Shown here piece by piece: positions 10,543 through 22,395 of a stretch of DNA of 64,000 bases. The DNA comes from Pempheris klunzingeri (Eukaryota; Chordata; Actinopteri; Acropomatiformes; Pempheridae). The stretch spans positions 10,986,933-11,050,932 of the forward strand of contig NC_092023.1 in NCBI RefSeq assembly GCF_042242105.1, in the 5' to 3' direction. Position 1 is the first letter of the stretch, and each line of letters starts with the position of its first letter. The position numbers and the translations under genes were made by a program. Under the pieces are notes generated by a model, which saw only the letters and a program-made list of their open reading frames with translations, searched no databases and had not been told where the DNA came from.

Positions 10543-12891
10543 TTAGAAGAACAGGTTGTTCCTCTGCAGGCGTGACCCCACCTTCTTGAAGAGGGCTTTT
10601 AATTTGCAGACTCTGCAGTGCTTCATTTTCACCATCCTTTCTTTCTCGCCATTATTCTCTCCATTATCCCCATCCAAGCCCAGCCAGGGACTCCACACCC
10701 CTCCATGCAGCTCAGGGTCAGCCATAGGATCATCTGGTGGATTCCTCGCTGTCACAGCTGTCTGGTTGTATTCTGCCAGCCTGATCAGCAGATGTTTCAC
10801 TACCTCTGGACGAGTTTTTGCCAGGTCTGACCTCTCATAGGGGTCAGAGGTGACATTAAACAGCCAAACTGACTTCCCCAGCTCATTGCGCCGCTTCTCC
10901 AGTTTCTGCCACCGTTCTGGACCACCAGGAAGAGCCTGTGGTGGTATCCAGTCCCCATCACCCACATTTCCTGTCAGCAGTTTCCAGTCCCCTGCCCTTA
11001 TTGCTGCCCTCACTGCTGTGTCCCAGATCCCAAATCCGTTGAGTACCAGCGCCTTGTCATAGGGCTCCCCAGGCTTCCTAGAGACTGGGTCAATGTTGAA
11101 AAGGATTTCAGTGCGAGGACAAGGAAGGCCTTCACTGATGGCTCCCCACACATCATGGCCGTCTAGGCCACGTTGGGACTGCAGAGCCCCAGCCAGCCCC
11201 AGTAATGTGGGATACCAGTCAGAGACGTGGATCAGTGCTTTGCTGACAACACCTTTTCTCTTCAGGAGGGGACTGTGGACAAAGCCCACAGCCCGGATGC
11301 CCCCTTCCCAATAGGTCCCTTTGCCACCTCTCAATGGCCAGTTGCTCCCCCCAGAGAGCGGCTGCCCACCGTTATCAGATGAGTAGATGAGTACTGAGTT
11401 TTGATAGAGTCCACTGTTCTTTAGTTCCTGGACCACTTGTCCAACCCCGTCATCCAGGCAGCTCAGCATGGCTGCATAGTGGCGCCTGAGACGATTACCC
11501 TGGGAATCATAGTAGTGCAGAAAATGGTCCGGTACCTGCAAGGGTGTATGGGCGGCCTGAAGGGACAGATAGAGGAAGAGTGGCTTTTGGGGGTCGTGGC
11601 TCCTCAGGATCTGCTTCACTCTGGGTGAACAGAGGGAACAGAGGGAAGCTTTTTTAAGTCTGTGTCCCTCTACATGTTAATCTGTTTTATTTTATTTAGA
11701 CCGTCATACTCACCTGTCTATGTAGAGCAGGGTGGAGTAGTTGCCAGCCATCTCCCAGGCAGGCCTGTCTCCGTCATGCAGGTCAAATCCACAAGCTTCA
11801 GCCCCGTCACAGCTCTGATAGGAGAAGTGATCTCCACTACCAGTCAGCGTGCCCAGGAAACTCTGAAAGCCACGTCCTGTGGGCAGGCAGCTCGGCCTGC
11901 AGAAGCCCAGGTGCCATTTCCCCACCATGTGTGTGGCATATCCAGCTTCAACCAGTTGCTCTGGTAGGGTGGGAATATCCGCGGGCAGGCAGAGGGGTTG
12001 ACGTGATCGGATAATTGAATGCTGGAGTCCAGTGTGAATTTGGTAGCTGGCAAGATAGTGTTGGATAAGATGTACAGAATAACACAATAATGGGAAATTT
12101 CACAGATGGTTGAAGAAATACTGCACCATGGATACTTATTTTTTACAGTGATCAGTGCTTTACAGAATTCCTTTGTGATAAGGAGCTATAATTGTACTTT
12201 TTCATTGTACCAATTCAGGGATAATAAAAAAAAAAGCAACAAGCAACAGAATGAGAAATACATGGTATTTTGCAAACAGAACTACACTGAACTTTTTTTT
12301 ACATGAATTGTAGCTTATCAGTTTTGATATTGTAATGATATGCGACAGCACATTTTGTTCTAATCATTAGATCTAGTGCATGATCCTCTCACCACAGCTC
12401 CAGCTGGAACCTCTATTTTATGGCCTTACTTGTAGTAGAAGTTGCCCCATCACTGAATACATCATTAAAGATGATAGAAAAAGACAAAAATCCTATAAAG
12501 CTCATGCATAATTATATGAGAACAGATGCAGTAACTGAATCATTTTCCCATCGTAATCATAATATAATGATAAGGGAATTACTCACCGGCCTGTCATGAG
12601 TTGACTGCGGGAGGGTGAACAGATAGGCTGGACGTAATAATTTTCAAGTTTGACCCCCTCTGCTGCCAGCTGGTCCAACACGGGAGTGTGGATGTCTGAG
12701 CCATGGTAGCCAATGTCTCCGTAACCCTGGTCATCAACCATGATAAAGATAAGGTGTGGGGGCCTGGGCCTTTGTACCTCCTCTGGGCCAACACTGTCAT
12801 CCATAGACACATGTTCACCCAGGCAGCCAATGCCACTGAGCAAGGTCATGCCAATCACCAGGAAAAAAACAAAGCAGATTCCTCCCCTCAT
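10543..12891 (-). CDS. Arylsulfatase of the ARSI/ARSJ type, three exons, complete
   Basis: Exons 12587-12891, 11714-12046 and 10543-11620 (phases 2, 2) join to a 571-aa protein. Residues 1-25 form a signal peptide. The sulfatase site is intact: metal ligands D53, D54, D295 and N296; Cys91 in CSPSR, the residue turned into formylglycine; K145 and H147 in GKWHLGF; H237; K313 in [11 protein letters not shown]. The spacing follows ARSB, but the long C-terminal tail with a CRVCK motif and basic end is the hallmark of ARSI and ARSJ, whose human proteins are about the same length. It should be a secreted or lysosomal sulfate-ester hydrolase needing SUMF1; its substrate is unknown. It lies about 10 kb upstream of camk2g in the same orientation, the position of ARSI beside CAMK2A and ARSJ beside CAMK2D, so it may be a third ohnolog rather than arsi or arsj itself; I leave the symbol blank. 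The 93-bp second intron is unusual for this pair of genes. Confidence 0.95.
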
Positions 12892-13052
12892 CTCCAGCGA
12901 CGCTCTGTAGCTATTTACTGTAGTCAGATTTTGTCTGTATTTGCTGTTCTGCTTAGTCGGCAGTCGGTAAATTTAAAGCCGGATCGCTTCTGCAGAAAAA
13001 TAGACAGATCTGCTTGTCAGAGGAGCTCATCCAGAATCGTATCTGTCCATTA

Positions 13053-13244
13053 AGAATGAGTTGTCATATTTTTCCGGGGCTTATTCTTGGTTTTGTGAGA
13101 TGGGGCTGAGCTTGAGCCAGATGCCGTGGTGGGTGGAGAAAAACCGCTGTCTCTAAGATGGGCAAGAAGTTGGTAGGACCTTGGCAGGACCTTGCTACAT
13201 TCCTCTGTACTGTCAGGCGCCTCACACAGGGCTGGGAAGACCTG
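13053..13244 (-). other. Possible terminal exon of an unrecognised minus-strand gene
   Basis: On the minus strand a plausible acceptor (ttcatttgcccag) precedes an open frame reading VFPALCEAPDSTEECSKVLP, then a Ser/Pro-rich stretch and a Lys/Arg-rich tail before a TAA stop. Composition is more protein-like than chance ORFs nearby, but I recognise no family and found no matching upstream exon. It starts only about 160 bases upstream of the arylsulfatase ATG, so it could also be untranslated leader. Confidence 0.2.
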
Positions 13245-15195
13245 GGCAAATGAAATACACTTACACACATACATAAACAGAGGCTCACACACTGTGCAGC
13301 TATCCTTCTTAGGACATTGCCTTGACTTCCATTCATTGTGGAAGCCCAACCAAAACCCTAACACTAACCTTAACCAGAACCATTACATTGTTTGTTCTGC
13401 TATTACGAATCAAAATTGAAGGTGTGAATGAGGTACATGAAGCAAATACATTTGGTAATGATAAAGAAACACGTGTGTTTTGATTCTGGTAAGTCAGGTT
13501 AACAAGATTTATTAAATGATGTACAAAATGGACAGACTTTTGACAGAGAAGGAAAAGAAGTATTACATAAGAGCTTTGTGTATTTTGTGTATAAACATTT
13601 TGGGCAAAGTTTACACTTCAATTTTTCATTTGCAGTAATTTGTCATGTGAGAAATATTTTCATTGTATTATTATTGTATTATTTTCAACAGAAAGCTTTT
13701 GGGAAGCACTGCTCTGGATAATCCAAAGACCTCACTAGAACTGTTTTCATGTCACAACATGAACAAATAAAACTGCTAGAAACCACTAGAGGTAGTGAGA
13801 AAATGTGGGGTTTGTTTTGTAGCCAGAAGAAATTAAAGCAGATTCATAATAAACCCCCCTTCTATTGCTATGTATACCACAACTGCTACTACCATTGTGG
13901 GTGTCCATAATGCTGTCATTACTGCTATTCTTTTCTGACTGCCACTCCTATTAAAGAGCTATTATGACTGAAACATCCAATATTTCCACTGTGATTTCCC
14001 GTACTGCATATTTCAAACTATATTGTAAATCCCCAATGAAAATCAAATAGCCCCTGTCATCTTTCTTATGTTGCTTGACACTGCTCAGTTAATAAAGCCA
14101 CCAGATGACAATTACTGCCCGTGCCGGGGCGGTGAAACCAATCCAGCTACGGAGGAACATCCGGTGTTGTGATGAGAATGTGTATTGATCGTAGGGCTCT
14201 TAGCCTCCACCTCACTGCCATCTCTTTCCCATAATACTAAGAGGAAATCAATGCCTCAGATACAAGTCCATTTCCTATGTTGTAGAAGCAAACTCATGTT
14301 GCTTCATCCTGTGGGAAATTTCACAGGCTTTTGCCAACAGTGAGAGTGAAATGTGTGCAGGGGAGTCTGAGATCTATGGCAGGAGAGGGAAGGATGATGA
14401 TGAAGTAAGAATAAGGCTTAGAAAGAGGGCGGGGGCGATACATTGAAGTGGATGATGAAAGAATTTGTAGTAAATGGGAACATATGTGAAAGAATGTATA
14501 ACATGAAAAAGAGAAATTGAGCAATAAGTACATAGAACATCAAGAAAGAGGGCAATAGAAAGCAATAATGTGCACCCACTGTCTATGATGAGAGAGTACA
14601 GCATAAACAAAGTGGCATAAAAGGAGCAGTCACTTTGTCTTGCTGGCTGTGTATGTACGCTAGGGTCCCTGGGTGTAGTCATCATTTTGCCTCAGGGAAA
14701 TACAGGGCGACATGAACTCTGTTTTACCGCTAAGAGGGGGGAAGAGAGGGAGGGGGGCTGTAAAAATGGAAAGTGACAAATGTCTTCTTGAGGAGTAGGG
14801 AGTGCAAGTGTTCTTTCCTCAACTGTCTGTATATTACAGAATGGTCACAAAGAAATAATATTAGCAAAAAACTCGCCTTTTGTACATACTGTGTTGTCTG
14901 AAGAAATGCACTTTAAAGTCCTACAATGATGAAAGCTGGAAAAAAAATGTATGTGATACGAAAAATAAGATAAACATAATGTAAAATGTCTCTATTTTTA
15001 AGTACACTTCTCTTTTGCAACAGTTTCAGGGCATGCTGCACTGTACACTGTGTTATCAACAAATACCAAACCCTGGAAAATACACTTTCTGGAGTGCAAC
15101 AAAGGAGAAACTGGTCAAAGTGTCTGGGTAGGGCAAGGGATGCAACTTATAACCCAGTGTGTACGTGTACAGTGAGTTTATGTGTGAACATCTGT

Positions 15196-15198
<3 letters not shown>

Positions 15199-15232
<34 letters not shown>
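15199..15232. repeat. (GT)n microsatellite
   Basis: About 17 TG units in intergenic DNA. Confidence 0.93.
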
Positions 15233-15235
<3 letters not shown>

Positions 15236-16269
15236 GTATGTTGGTGTGTTTTAGAAAAGGCAGTGGTGCAGGGTAAAAGAGAGTAGCAGTGGGTGTGATT
15301 TATTCATGACAACGAATAAGTGACTCACTGGATCTGGGGCCACTTTGTTGAGCTAGAGCTAAAGTGGGTGAGTGTGTGTGTCTGTTTGTTGTGCGTGTCA
15401 AACTGTGTCTGAAAATGACTTTCATTTTCAAGCTTATCCTCCACCTTAAAAACACAAAGCCCTGTTATCATACAAAAAGTCTCTGTCTGAGATTTTTCTC
15501 TAGTATTTCAAATAGTCTATCATATAATCAGATTTAATCATGGTACAGTAGACAGGGGTCTGTACTGGATAATGGAAAATGGTCTTGTTGATTCGTAATG
15601 GATTCCTGCCAAACTCAAAACGCAGGTCTGGCTTTCAAAAATCCTCTTAAGAGATGCATTTAAAGCTACATCAAACAACTTTCCAGCTTACAGTTCTAAA
15701 TGAGAACAATGGGTAGCATCTTTATAAAAAATGCAACTCAGAAATCAAGTTACCAGCACTATGGTGGTGCAACATGATGGAAATGACCAAGTTATCATGT
15801 CACTGCACTTTGGATCATCACTACAGTGCCAAAGTACCATCTCACAGCAACTTACTGTTGTACAGCTGTACTATGTTGTATGAACTACAAATAAGAAAAG
15901 TCAATCCAACATGGGTGTAGTCAGTATGTTAAATCTAATGTTATTTTTGCAACAGCTGAACATTTTGCTAACAGTAGACTGCAGAAAAACGTGAAAAAAA
16001 AAATCACATTTAAAGATGCAACACTGCTGGAAAACAGATAAAAAATAAACAATCCAATGTTTCTCCAAAGGCAGACATGGATAAAAGTTTAGTGATTAGC
16101 TCATGTCACTAATCAAAATCAGGCTCTACTGTGAACACTGCTCTTCCACAACAGCTGAAATTATGCCCACAATTACATAAATGTCTGCTACATAGCACCT
16201 TTTCGCTAGCAATTAGCTGGGGCCAAACTGTATGCCAGTGGAAAGGTCGGGAAGGGGGTCTATAAAGTC

Positions 16270-16430
16270 ACAAGAGTCCAATGTGTGGTCACCATGGATA
16301 GCTCTGTTACATTTGATGGAAATCCATACAACGGTTATTGAGATATTTCAGTAAAAGCCAAAAATGTTAACATCATGGTGGCACTACAACAAAAATCAGG
16401 GCATCTGTCTGTGAACCATGAATGTTTGTA
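16270..16430. mobile_element. Fragment of a percomorph-type interspersed repeat
   Basis: The phrase 'ttattgagatatttcagtaa' followed by 'catcatggtggcactac' corresponds, from memory, to the distal part of a non-coding repeat common in percomorph fish; another portion of what appears to be the same family lies at 20795-21185. Ends are approximate. Confidence 0.5.
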
Positions 16431-19400
16431 CAAAAGTTCACCTCAGTCTTCCTTCAACCATCCAACAGACTGGCTGGAATAACAGCATGCTGTATTGTGC
16501 GTGTATGTTTGTCATCACTGTGTGATACACTGAAACTATATGCTGTGGACACATGAATGAACAGGCACACAAAAACTGCAATTTAAGTGGTCCAAAGTAA
16601 CGTCTGTTTCGCAGTACACCAGTAGAATTGGCAGACGTGGGCTCTGAGACATAACACAAACATTGTCACTCCCATCTGCCCTGAAGGTGACACTGACAGA
16701 GATGCTTGCTTTGCTGCTCCTGAAATACTCGTAGATCATCTTCCAGCCAGCAGAAACTCGATCCACTCCCTATTCTCCTCACCTTACTCAGTGATGGATT
16801 GACAACATGAGGCTGAGGGGGTGGGGGACTATTCAGTCTCACCACATCAAACAAACCATCCGCACGGAGGATGCTGGTGGCCTTTTGTCAAATTCAAAAA
16901 CTTTGGGTAAACTTTTCCTCCGTGTCCTCCTCCTCTATATATTACCTCTTTGGCCAGGCTGTTCTATTCTATCAGACATTTCCCCAGTGGAGAGTGAGTG
17001 CCCGCTTTGACTCATCAAAAATTAAAGGGATTACACAAGCTCAGTGTGTGTACAGTATATGTGTGTGTATGTGTGTGTGCCGTGGTGATACAGTCAGTGG
17101 AGAGTGCCACCGTGAGGATTAAATGAATAATGCATGTAGTTTGATAACAAAGATGATAGAGGAAGAATAACAGAGGCTACTGCTTGACAAAAACATGCCA
17201 CAGAGGCCCCTAAAACATGTAGATGTTTTGTCCACCCAAACACTCAAGGCTGATTCTACTAATTAGTAAGCCAGAGAACACTACACTTAAGTAAAGTCTC
17301 ACAGAGCCACTGGTAGCTTCTCTCAGCTTTGTTTCACCGTTATTTAACCACGTGTCCCTAACAGTGTTTTTAAGGAATGAGCTGTTCACACTAACACAGT
17401 TGTGAACAGCATTAACACCCTGAAGCTACCCAGTACAGCCAGTCTGATCTAATGGCCACTGGGCAGTTCCAGTAAAGCAGGAAACTAGGTGTCCAAAATA
17501 ATGCAATCTATTCAAGAGAAGAGTCTGAGAAAACACCACATTCTCCTTCTTCAGCGAAATATGAGTTTAGTGGACTGGATAGGAAGTGTTAAGGTCACAG
17601 AGAACGTTCAGCATGGCATAGCAACCAGTGGAGGGAACTAACACTCTGGTTTTTATCCTCACAAGTCATAGCTTTGGTCAAGTTAGTAGCTGTTGTAAAA
17701 CATATTTTTTGCTCTAATGTTTTGTGGGAGTTCGCAGGTGTATGTGTTTGTGTGTGTGACTCACTGATGACAGCACACAGAGGTTATGAGGGGCCACCTG
17801 GCGCAATGCCGCCTCTGTGTCATGAAGCAGATGACACAGGACAGTGGGTGTCCTGTGAGAAATGCAGCACAGTCTGTCACAAACTGGGGTCAGGAGTTCA
17901 TCATGTGAGGGGGAAACAGGCTGGAGGCACAGAACGAGAGAGTCAGTTAGTGTCAAGGGAAACTCAAGTGATTACAACTAGAGCGGTAATGTTTTGTTAA
18001 CTCACAGTAAAGAAAAAGACATCCTGGTGATGACAGTGACAGTGACTTGACAGTGTCAGGGAGAATCAAAACAGAAGGTCAGACTTGGCACACATTTGGA
18101 CCAACTTGAAGCCAGACTGGCTTATTCTAACTTTTTCTGCAAGTGGAAGTCTGAGCGATGCAGAGAACAGATCACAGGTGTGACAGAGGCCAGAAATCAG
18201 TGAAACTGAATCACAGTTTCATCACATGAAGTAACTAATGAATATACAGTTTACAGTTTAAAAATATATTTCAAAATGTCAGAATCATACCTCCTTAAAA
18301 GGGAAACCCAACCTTTTCAACTTGACATTTTAAAAATGTGAGACTCTCCAATGTGCTTCCCCAAAAGGGTACAATACAGTCGAGTATGTTCTCTGGAGAG
18401 ACAACTTTTTTATTTTAGGCTTGAGCCTGCATAGAAAGAACAAGAAGGTTCAAAATATTATAACCTTTTAATTTTTGCATTCACTCTTAATAAAACACAC
18501 ACCATCCCCTGTCATTATTGCCTCTCTGATGTGCATAGAATCTAAATATTTCTTCTTAAAAGAAACTAGTCTCAAATAAATATTACATTTACTTACCTTT
18601 GAATCTACATTTATTAAATTCAGTTTGTACTGTATACTGTTCACTTAGTGCACTGCCCTCTCTAAAAGCTCACCTTACATCATGTTTATTTGTATAAAAG
18701 TCTCATTTTGACCTCATCTGAGCTGGGGTCAGGGCCGGCAGTGGCTGGTTGGCAATGTCTGCCATACTGATGCCTTAGTTAAAGGGCACTGGGTCTGTGC
18801 CTGCTGCTACTCAACAAATCTGTCTGTCAAAGTCTTCTTGGGAAGGCAAGTTGGCCAGCAGAGAAGTCATTAAATAGGAAAATGACAAAGAAGGTAAGAG
18901 AGAGGGGGAGAGAGGGAGAAGAGAGAAAATACTCACAGTAAAAATGGCTGAAAAAGAGGAGAAAATTAGACACATTAAAGTACAGTGAAAGAGTAAACCT
19001 TGAAAGCAGAGACACAAAGTAATTAACAAGGGAGGCATGAAAGGGATGAAGCTGTCGCCTCACTTAACAATTCTCCCATGTCCACAGGAAAAACACTGAG
19101 CTTCCATCTTTACTTCCACTTCCTGAGTTAAACCAACAATCAGCAAGTCTTTACTGCAATCTTGTGCACCACTTTAATTTATTTTGATGCCACAGCACAG
19201 TGGAAAGCATATTGAATAGAAAAACATATGGAGCCACAGGGGAGAGTAAAATGTTTCAGTGATGCTGCTGCATATAGATTTTGACCTATGTACTTTTCTT
19301 GAAAGACAGCCAACTTCCATCCAGTGCAGAGTGACTAAGCAGACCTCTTCCTGACTTGTCGCTGACCTGCCTCCTGAAGCCGCAGTGCAGTGTCCTTGTT

Positions 19401-19738
19401 CAGTTTGACAGGAAAACAGTCACTGACATCAAACAACACATTTAGCTGAACATGTCTGTTATAGAATATCACATATTTGAGTAAGAAGTACAGTACTCAC
19501 CTCCGAAATGTAGCAAAGTACAAGTATAAAGTAGCATAAAGTAAAAACAGTAAAGCACAAGTACCTCAAAACTGTACTTTATTACAGTACCTTCATATCC
19601 TAAAATATTGTGCATGTAGTGACATGCAGGTGCACCCAGAAAACTGCTTGTCATGAAAAATAAAAGTTGGTGTAAAGTGACACATCCAACACAAAACACA
19701 GGAAAGAAAAAATAAAGAGAAGTTGATACTTAAATAGT

Positions 19739-20152
19739 TTAATTCAGAAGTAAATAGAGAAGCAAAGGGTCCAGGAGGCCAACGACTAGACTACTTTTAA
19801 CCACTAGGGGGAGAGGTTGGCATAACTGACCTACAGTTAGCCTGCATGTTTGTTCAGATATCTGTCTAATACTTTGCTTTCCCTTGGTAAATACAGATCT
19901 GATATCAACTGCATCTGTAGTATCTGTGTGGTTAAGCACTTGCTTTAACTGTGGTGTTCTGTTAGATCTGATACCTTCTCCATGAAGAGAGGCTGACATT
20001 TTTTTCTGAGTGTCTGACCCATGACTGATCTTGCTTACTATCCTGAGGTCTGGAGACAGCTGCAGAGCAATGCTGCCAAAGGGAGCAGCTATCATTGGTA
20101 ACCTCCCGCAGCATTGATAATGGCAGCGTTGCCTTTCTAGCAACGGGATCAT
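19739..20152 (-). other. Unexplained 137-codon ORF, hypothetical
   Basis: A minus-strand frame from ATG 20152 to TAA 19739 encodes 137 aa beginning MIPLLERQRC. The first 100 residues have balanced, protein-like composition (for example APFGSIALQLSPDLRI and a Ser/Lys/Gln-rich middle); the last 35 are hydrophobic. I recognise no family, signal peptide or splice partner, and its length is not far outside chance for this DNA. It could be a small orphan gene, an exon, or a chance frame. Confidence 0.15.
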
Positions 20153-20794
20153 CCAGACTCTATCAACAGGTTTAAAAGCCTGTCAATGCCCCAAAGGACA
20201 ATACCGCATAGTTAAAGCAAGTTCACATCCACTGAGACTGTGCAGTGGAGACTGTGTTGTTTGTTTGCTCTTGTCAGATAGTTTTTCCGTCTACTTTTTT
20301 ATGGTACTTTAAATAGATGAAGACCAGGATGAGTTTTAAGTTTAAGTTAACTTAAAAAATACTTTAAAAAAAATCTTAAATAATATAATAAAATAATAAT
20401 AATATACATAAAATAAGAACGATAAGGATCAGGAAGGAACACAAAATCACACTGGATCATGAGGTCCATTTTAATGTTTCAAAAATGTATGGCCTGTCTC
20501 TCTGATGACTTTTAAGCTAAGATCATACTTGTCGGTGACTTTCATGAGCATGGACCTCGTTTGATATAGTTTTAACTAACACGACTAGCATTTTTAAAGT
20601 TTCCTTTGCCCAATAACTGCATCTGATCCAATACTATGTATTATATGGTTATAAACGTTCAGTCAGTAGTAACTCTAGTATTGATGACTGAGTTAACAAG
20701 ATATAATTAAGTTTAATCCAGGATGCAGATAAGTACTTTAACCTTGTTTGACGTGTGCAATAAGTGATAAAAAGTGGTGCAAGTTACAGCATTT

Positions 20795-21185
20795 CCACCT
20801 CTTTGGTCCAGATGCAAGTATCTCAGCATCCAGTGAATGGATCTCCATTAAAGTTGGTACAGACATTCGTGATTCCAAGAGGATGAATCTTAATGACTTC
20901 AGTGATTCCTTAACTTTTCATGTGGAGCCGTCATCAGGTTTCTACAACACTTTAAGACCAAATACCTGCAACTAAGGACATCCTCATCAGCATCTGCTGC
21001 ACTAATTGGCAAATGCACAACAAGCTAAACTATGATGGTGAATATGGTGGACATTGCACCTGCATAACATCAGCAACTTAGAATTGTGATTGAGAGTACG
21101 TTAGCATGCTGATGGTGATGCATTTAGCACAGAGCACCACTGTGTCTACACAGAGCCCCTAGCATAGACCCTTAGTGTTTTTTTC
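20795..21185. mobile_element. Percomorph-type interspersed repeat, degenerate long copy
   Basis: Successive phrases such as 'gttggtacagacattcgtga', 'aggatgaatcttaatgactt', 'actatgatggtgaatatggt' and 'gttagcatgctgatggtgat' occur in the order I remember for a very abundant non-coding repeat of percomorph fish. No ORF of its own. Boundaries are estimated; the class name is not known to me. Confidence 0.65.
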
Positions 21186-22280
21186 TGTGTGTTAAATGTC
21201 TGCAACCACATCCAAGAGTTTGGCTGCGTGTAAGAATGTGGGGTCCAATAGTGACAGATTCCCGGGCATAAAAGTAAATGTGTGATGGGATTAATCAATT
21301 CTGCCTACAAAGAGAGATCTTATCATGTCTCTGTGATTTTCTATCAAAAGTGTACACCACAAGAAACCATTTCACAAAGAATTTTGTAATGAAATTTTGT
21401 TTCTTTTTCTTGTGTCTTCATGTGCAACTTAAGTTGCTGTCTACTGACAAGCACGGGTCCCTCACATATTATAGAGTATTTGTCAGTCAACATTGGAATT
21501 CCAACTTAGGACATATTTCAGTGTAGCTATGCAGGCTGTTCATCCAGAGTTTGCATAGATATTATCCTAAAGGCTCTACGATGACAGCCTAGAATGTCTC
21601 CAACTCCAGAGGAGCTGGCAAGATGCACATCAGCCCGACAGTCAAAGACTAACGAGCATCAAAGTCAATCCACTCACATTCTACATCATATATTTTTATC
21701 AGATTTATTTACCTTTAGTGTAAATTTAAGGATATATGAATAAACTAATCAAGAGTGGAATGTCCAATGCTGGCAAGTCTCAGCCTTGAGATATGAGACT
21801 CTGGCTATGACCCTACTAAAGGTTACAAATGATCTCAATGCTGCAAAGCCAGATATGAAACAGTGCCATTTGGACGTTCTGAATGTTAACTTTCCTTTGG
21901 CGTGCAGAGGAGCTGGCAAAGCAGCGGAGGTGGTGATGTACTATTTTTGGAGGGACTATCAGCAACCCAGTGACATAGGTCTGAGTGACAGGACAAGTGT
22001 TGCATTGGACCCTCCCCTCGTTCGTTTGGGGCAGGCATTCCTCAGTGTAAGCAGACACATACCCCCCCATCATATTTCCCTCCCTCTTCCCCTTGGCTGT
22101 GATGGTTGGCCCACTCTGGGCGTGGGTTGGCACACAGAAGTGTGTATGTGCATGTGCGTGTGTTCAGGTGTGACGGTCGGCCTCAGAGCTGGACTCAGAG
22201 AGAAGTCTGCGCCTGGACAGTGTGGCAGGCAAACAGCAGGTCAGAGCTCTCTGAGGGGGCCCTGACTGCTGACCATGGGG

Positions 22281-22317
22281 CCAATGCACTGAGGGCCCCC
22301 CAGACGAAGTATAAAAA
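22281..22317 (+). promoter_or_regulatory. synpo2l: Candidate synpo2l core promoter (CCAAT and TATA boxes)
   Basis: TATAAAAA at 22310-22317 lies 79-86 bases before the synpo2l start codon, with CCAAT at 22281-22285 on the same strand. Initiation about 30 bases past the TATA box would give a short A-rich leader of some 55 nt with no upstream ATG. A TATA promoter suits a strongly tissue-specific muscle gene. An additional upstream non-coding exon is not excluded. Confidence 0.5.
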
Positions 22318-22395
22318 CCAAAGAGGAGCGGAAAATAACCAAAAAAAGGAGAAAAGTTAAAAAACAAACAAAAAACAGACAGACAGAGCAGAACA

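Larger units (their letters stand above)
13365..22300. other. Intergenic DNA between the arylsulfatase and synpo2l
   Basis: The two flanking genes diverge, so this 9-kb interval should hold promoters for at least synpo2l. Apart from the ORF at 19739-20152, fish interspersed repeats (16270-16430 and 20795-21185) and a GT run (15199-15232), I see no supported gene. A short plus-strand stretch at about 21795-21850 reads TLLKVTNDL, faintly like a LINE reverse-transcriptase relic. Confidence 0.6.

Noticed and set aside
17674-18000. Plus-strand ORF with several Cys and His residues that looks zinc-finger-like
   Set aside because: The Cys/His spacing matches no known finger, and part of the frame comes from a GT run.
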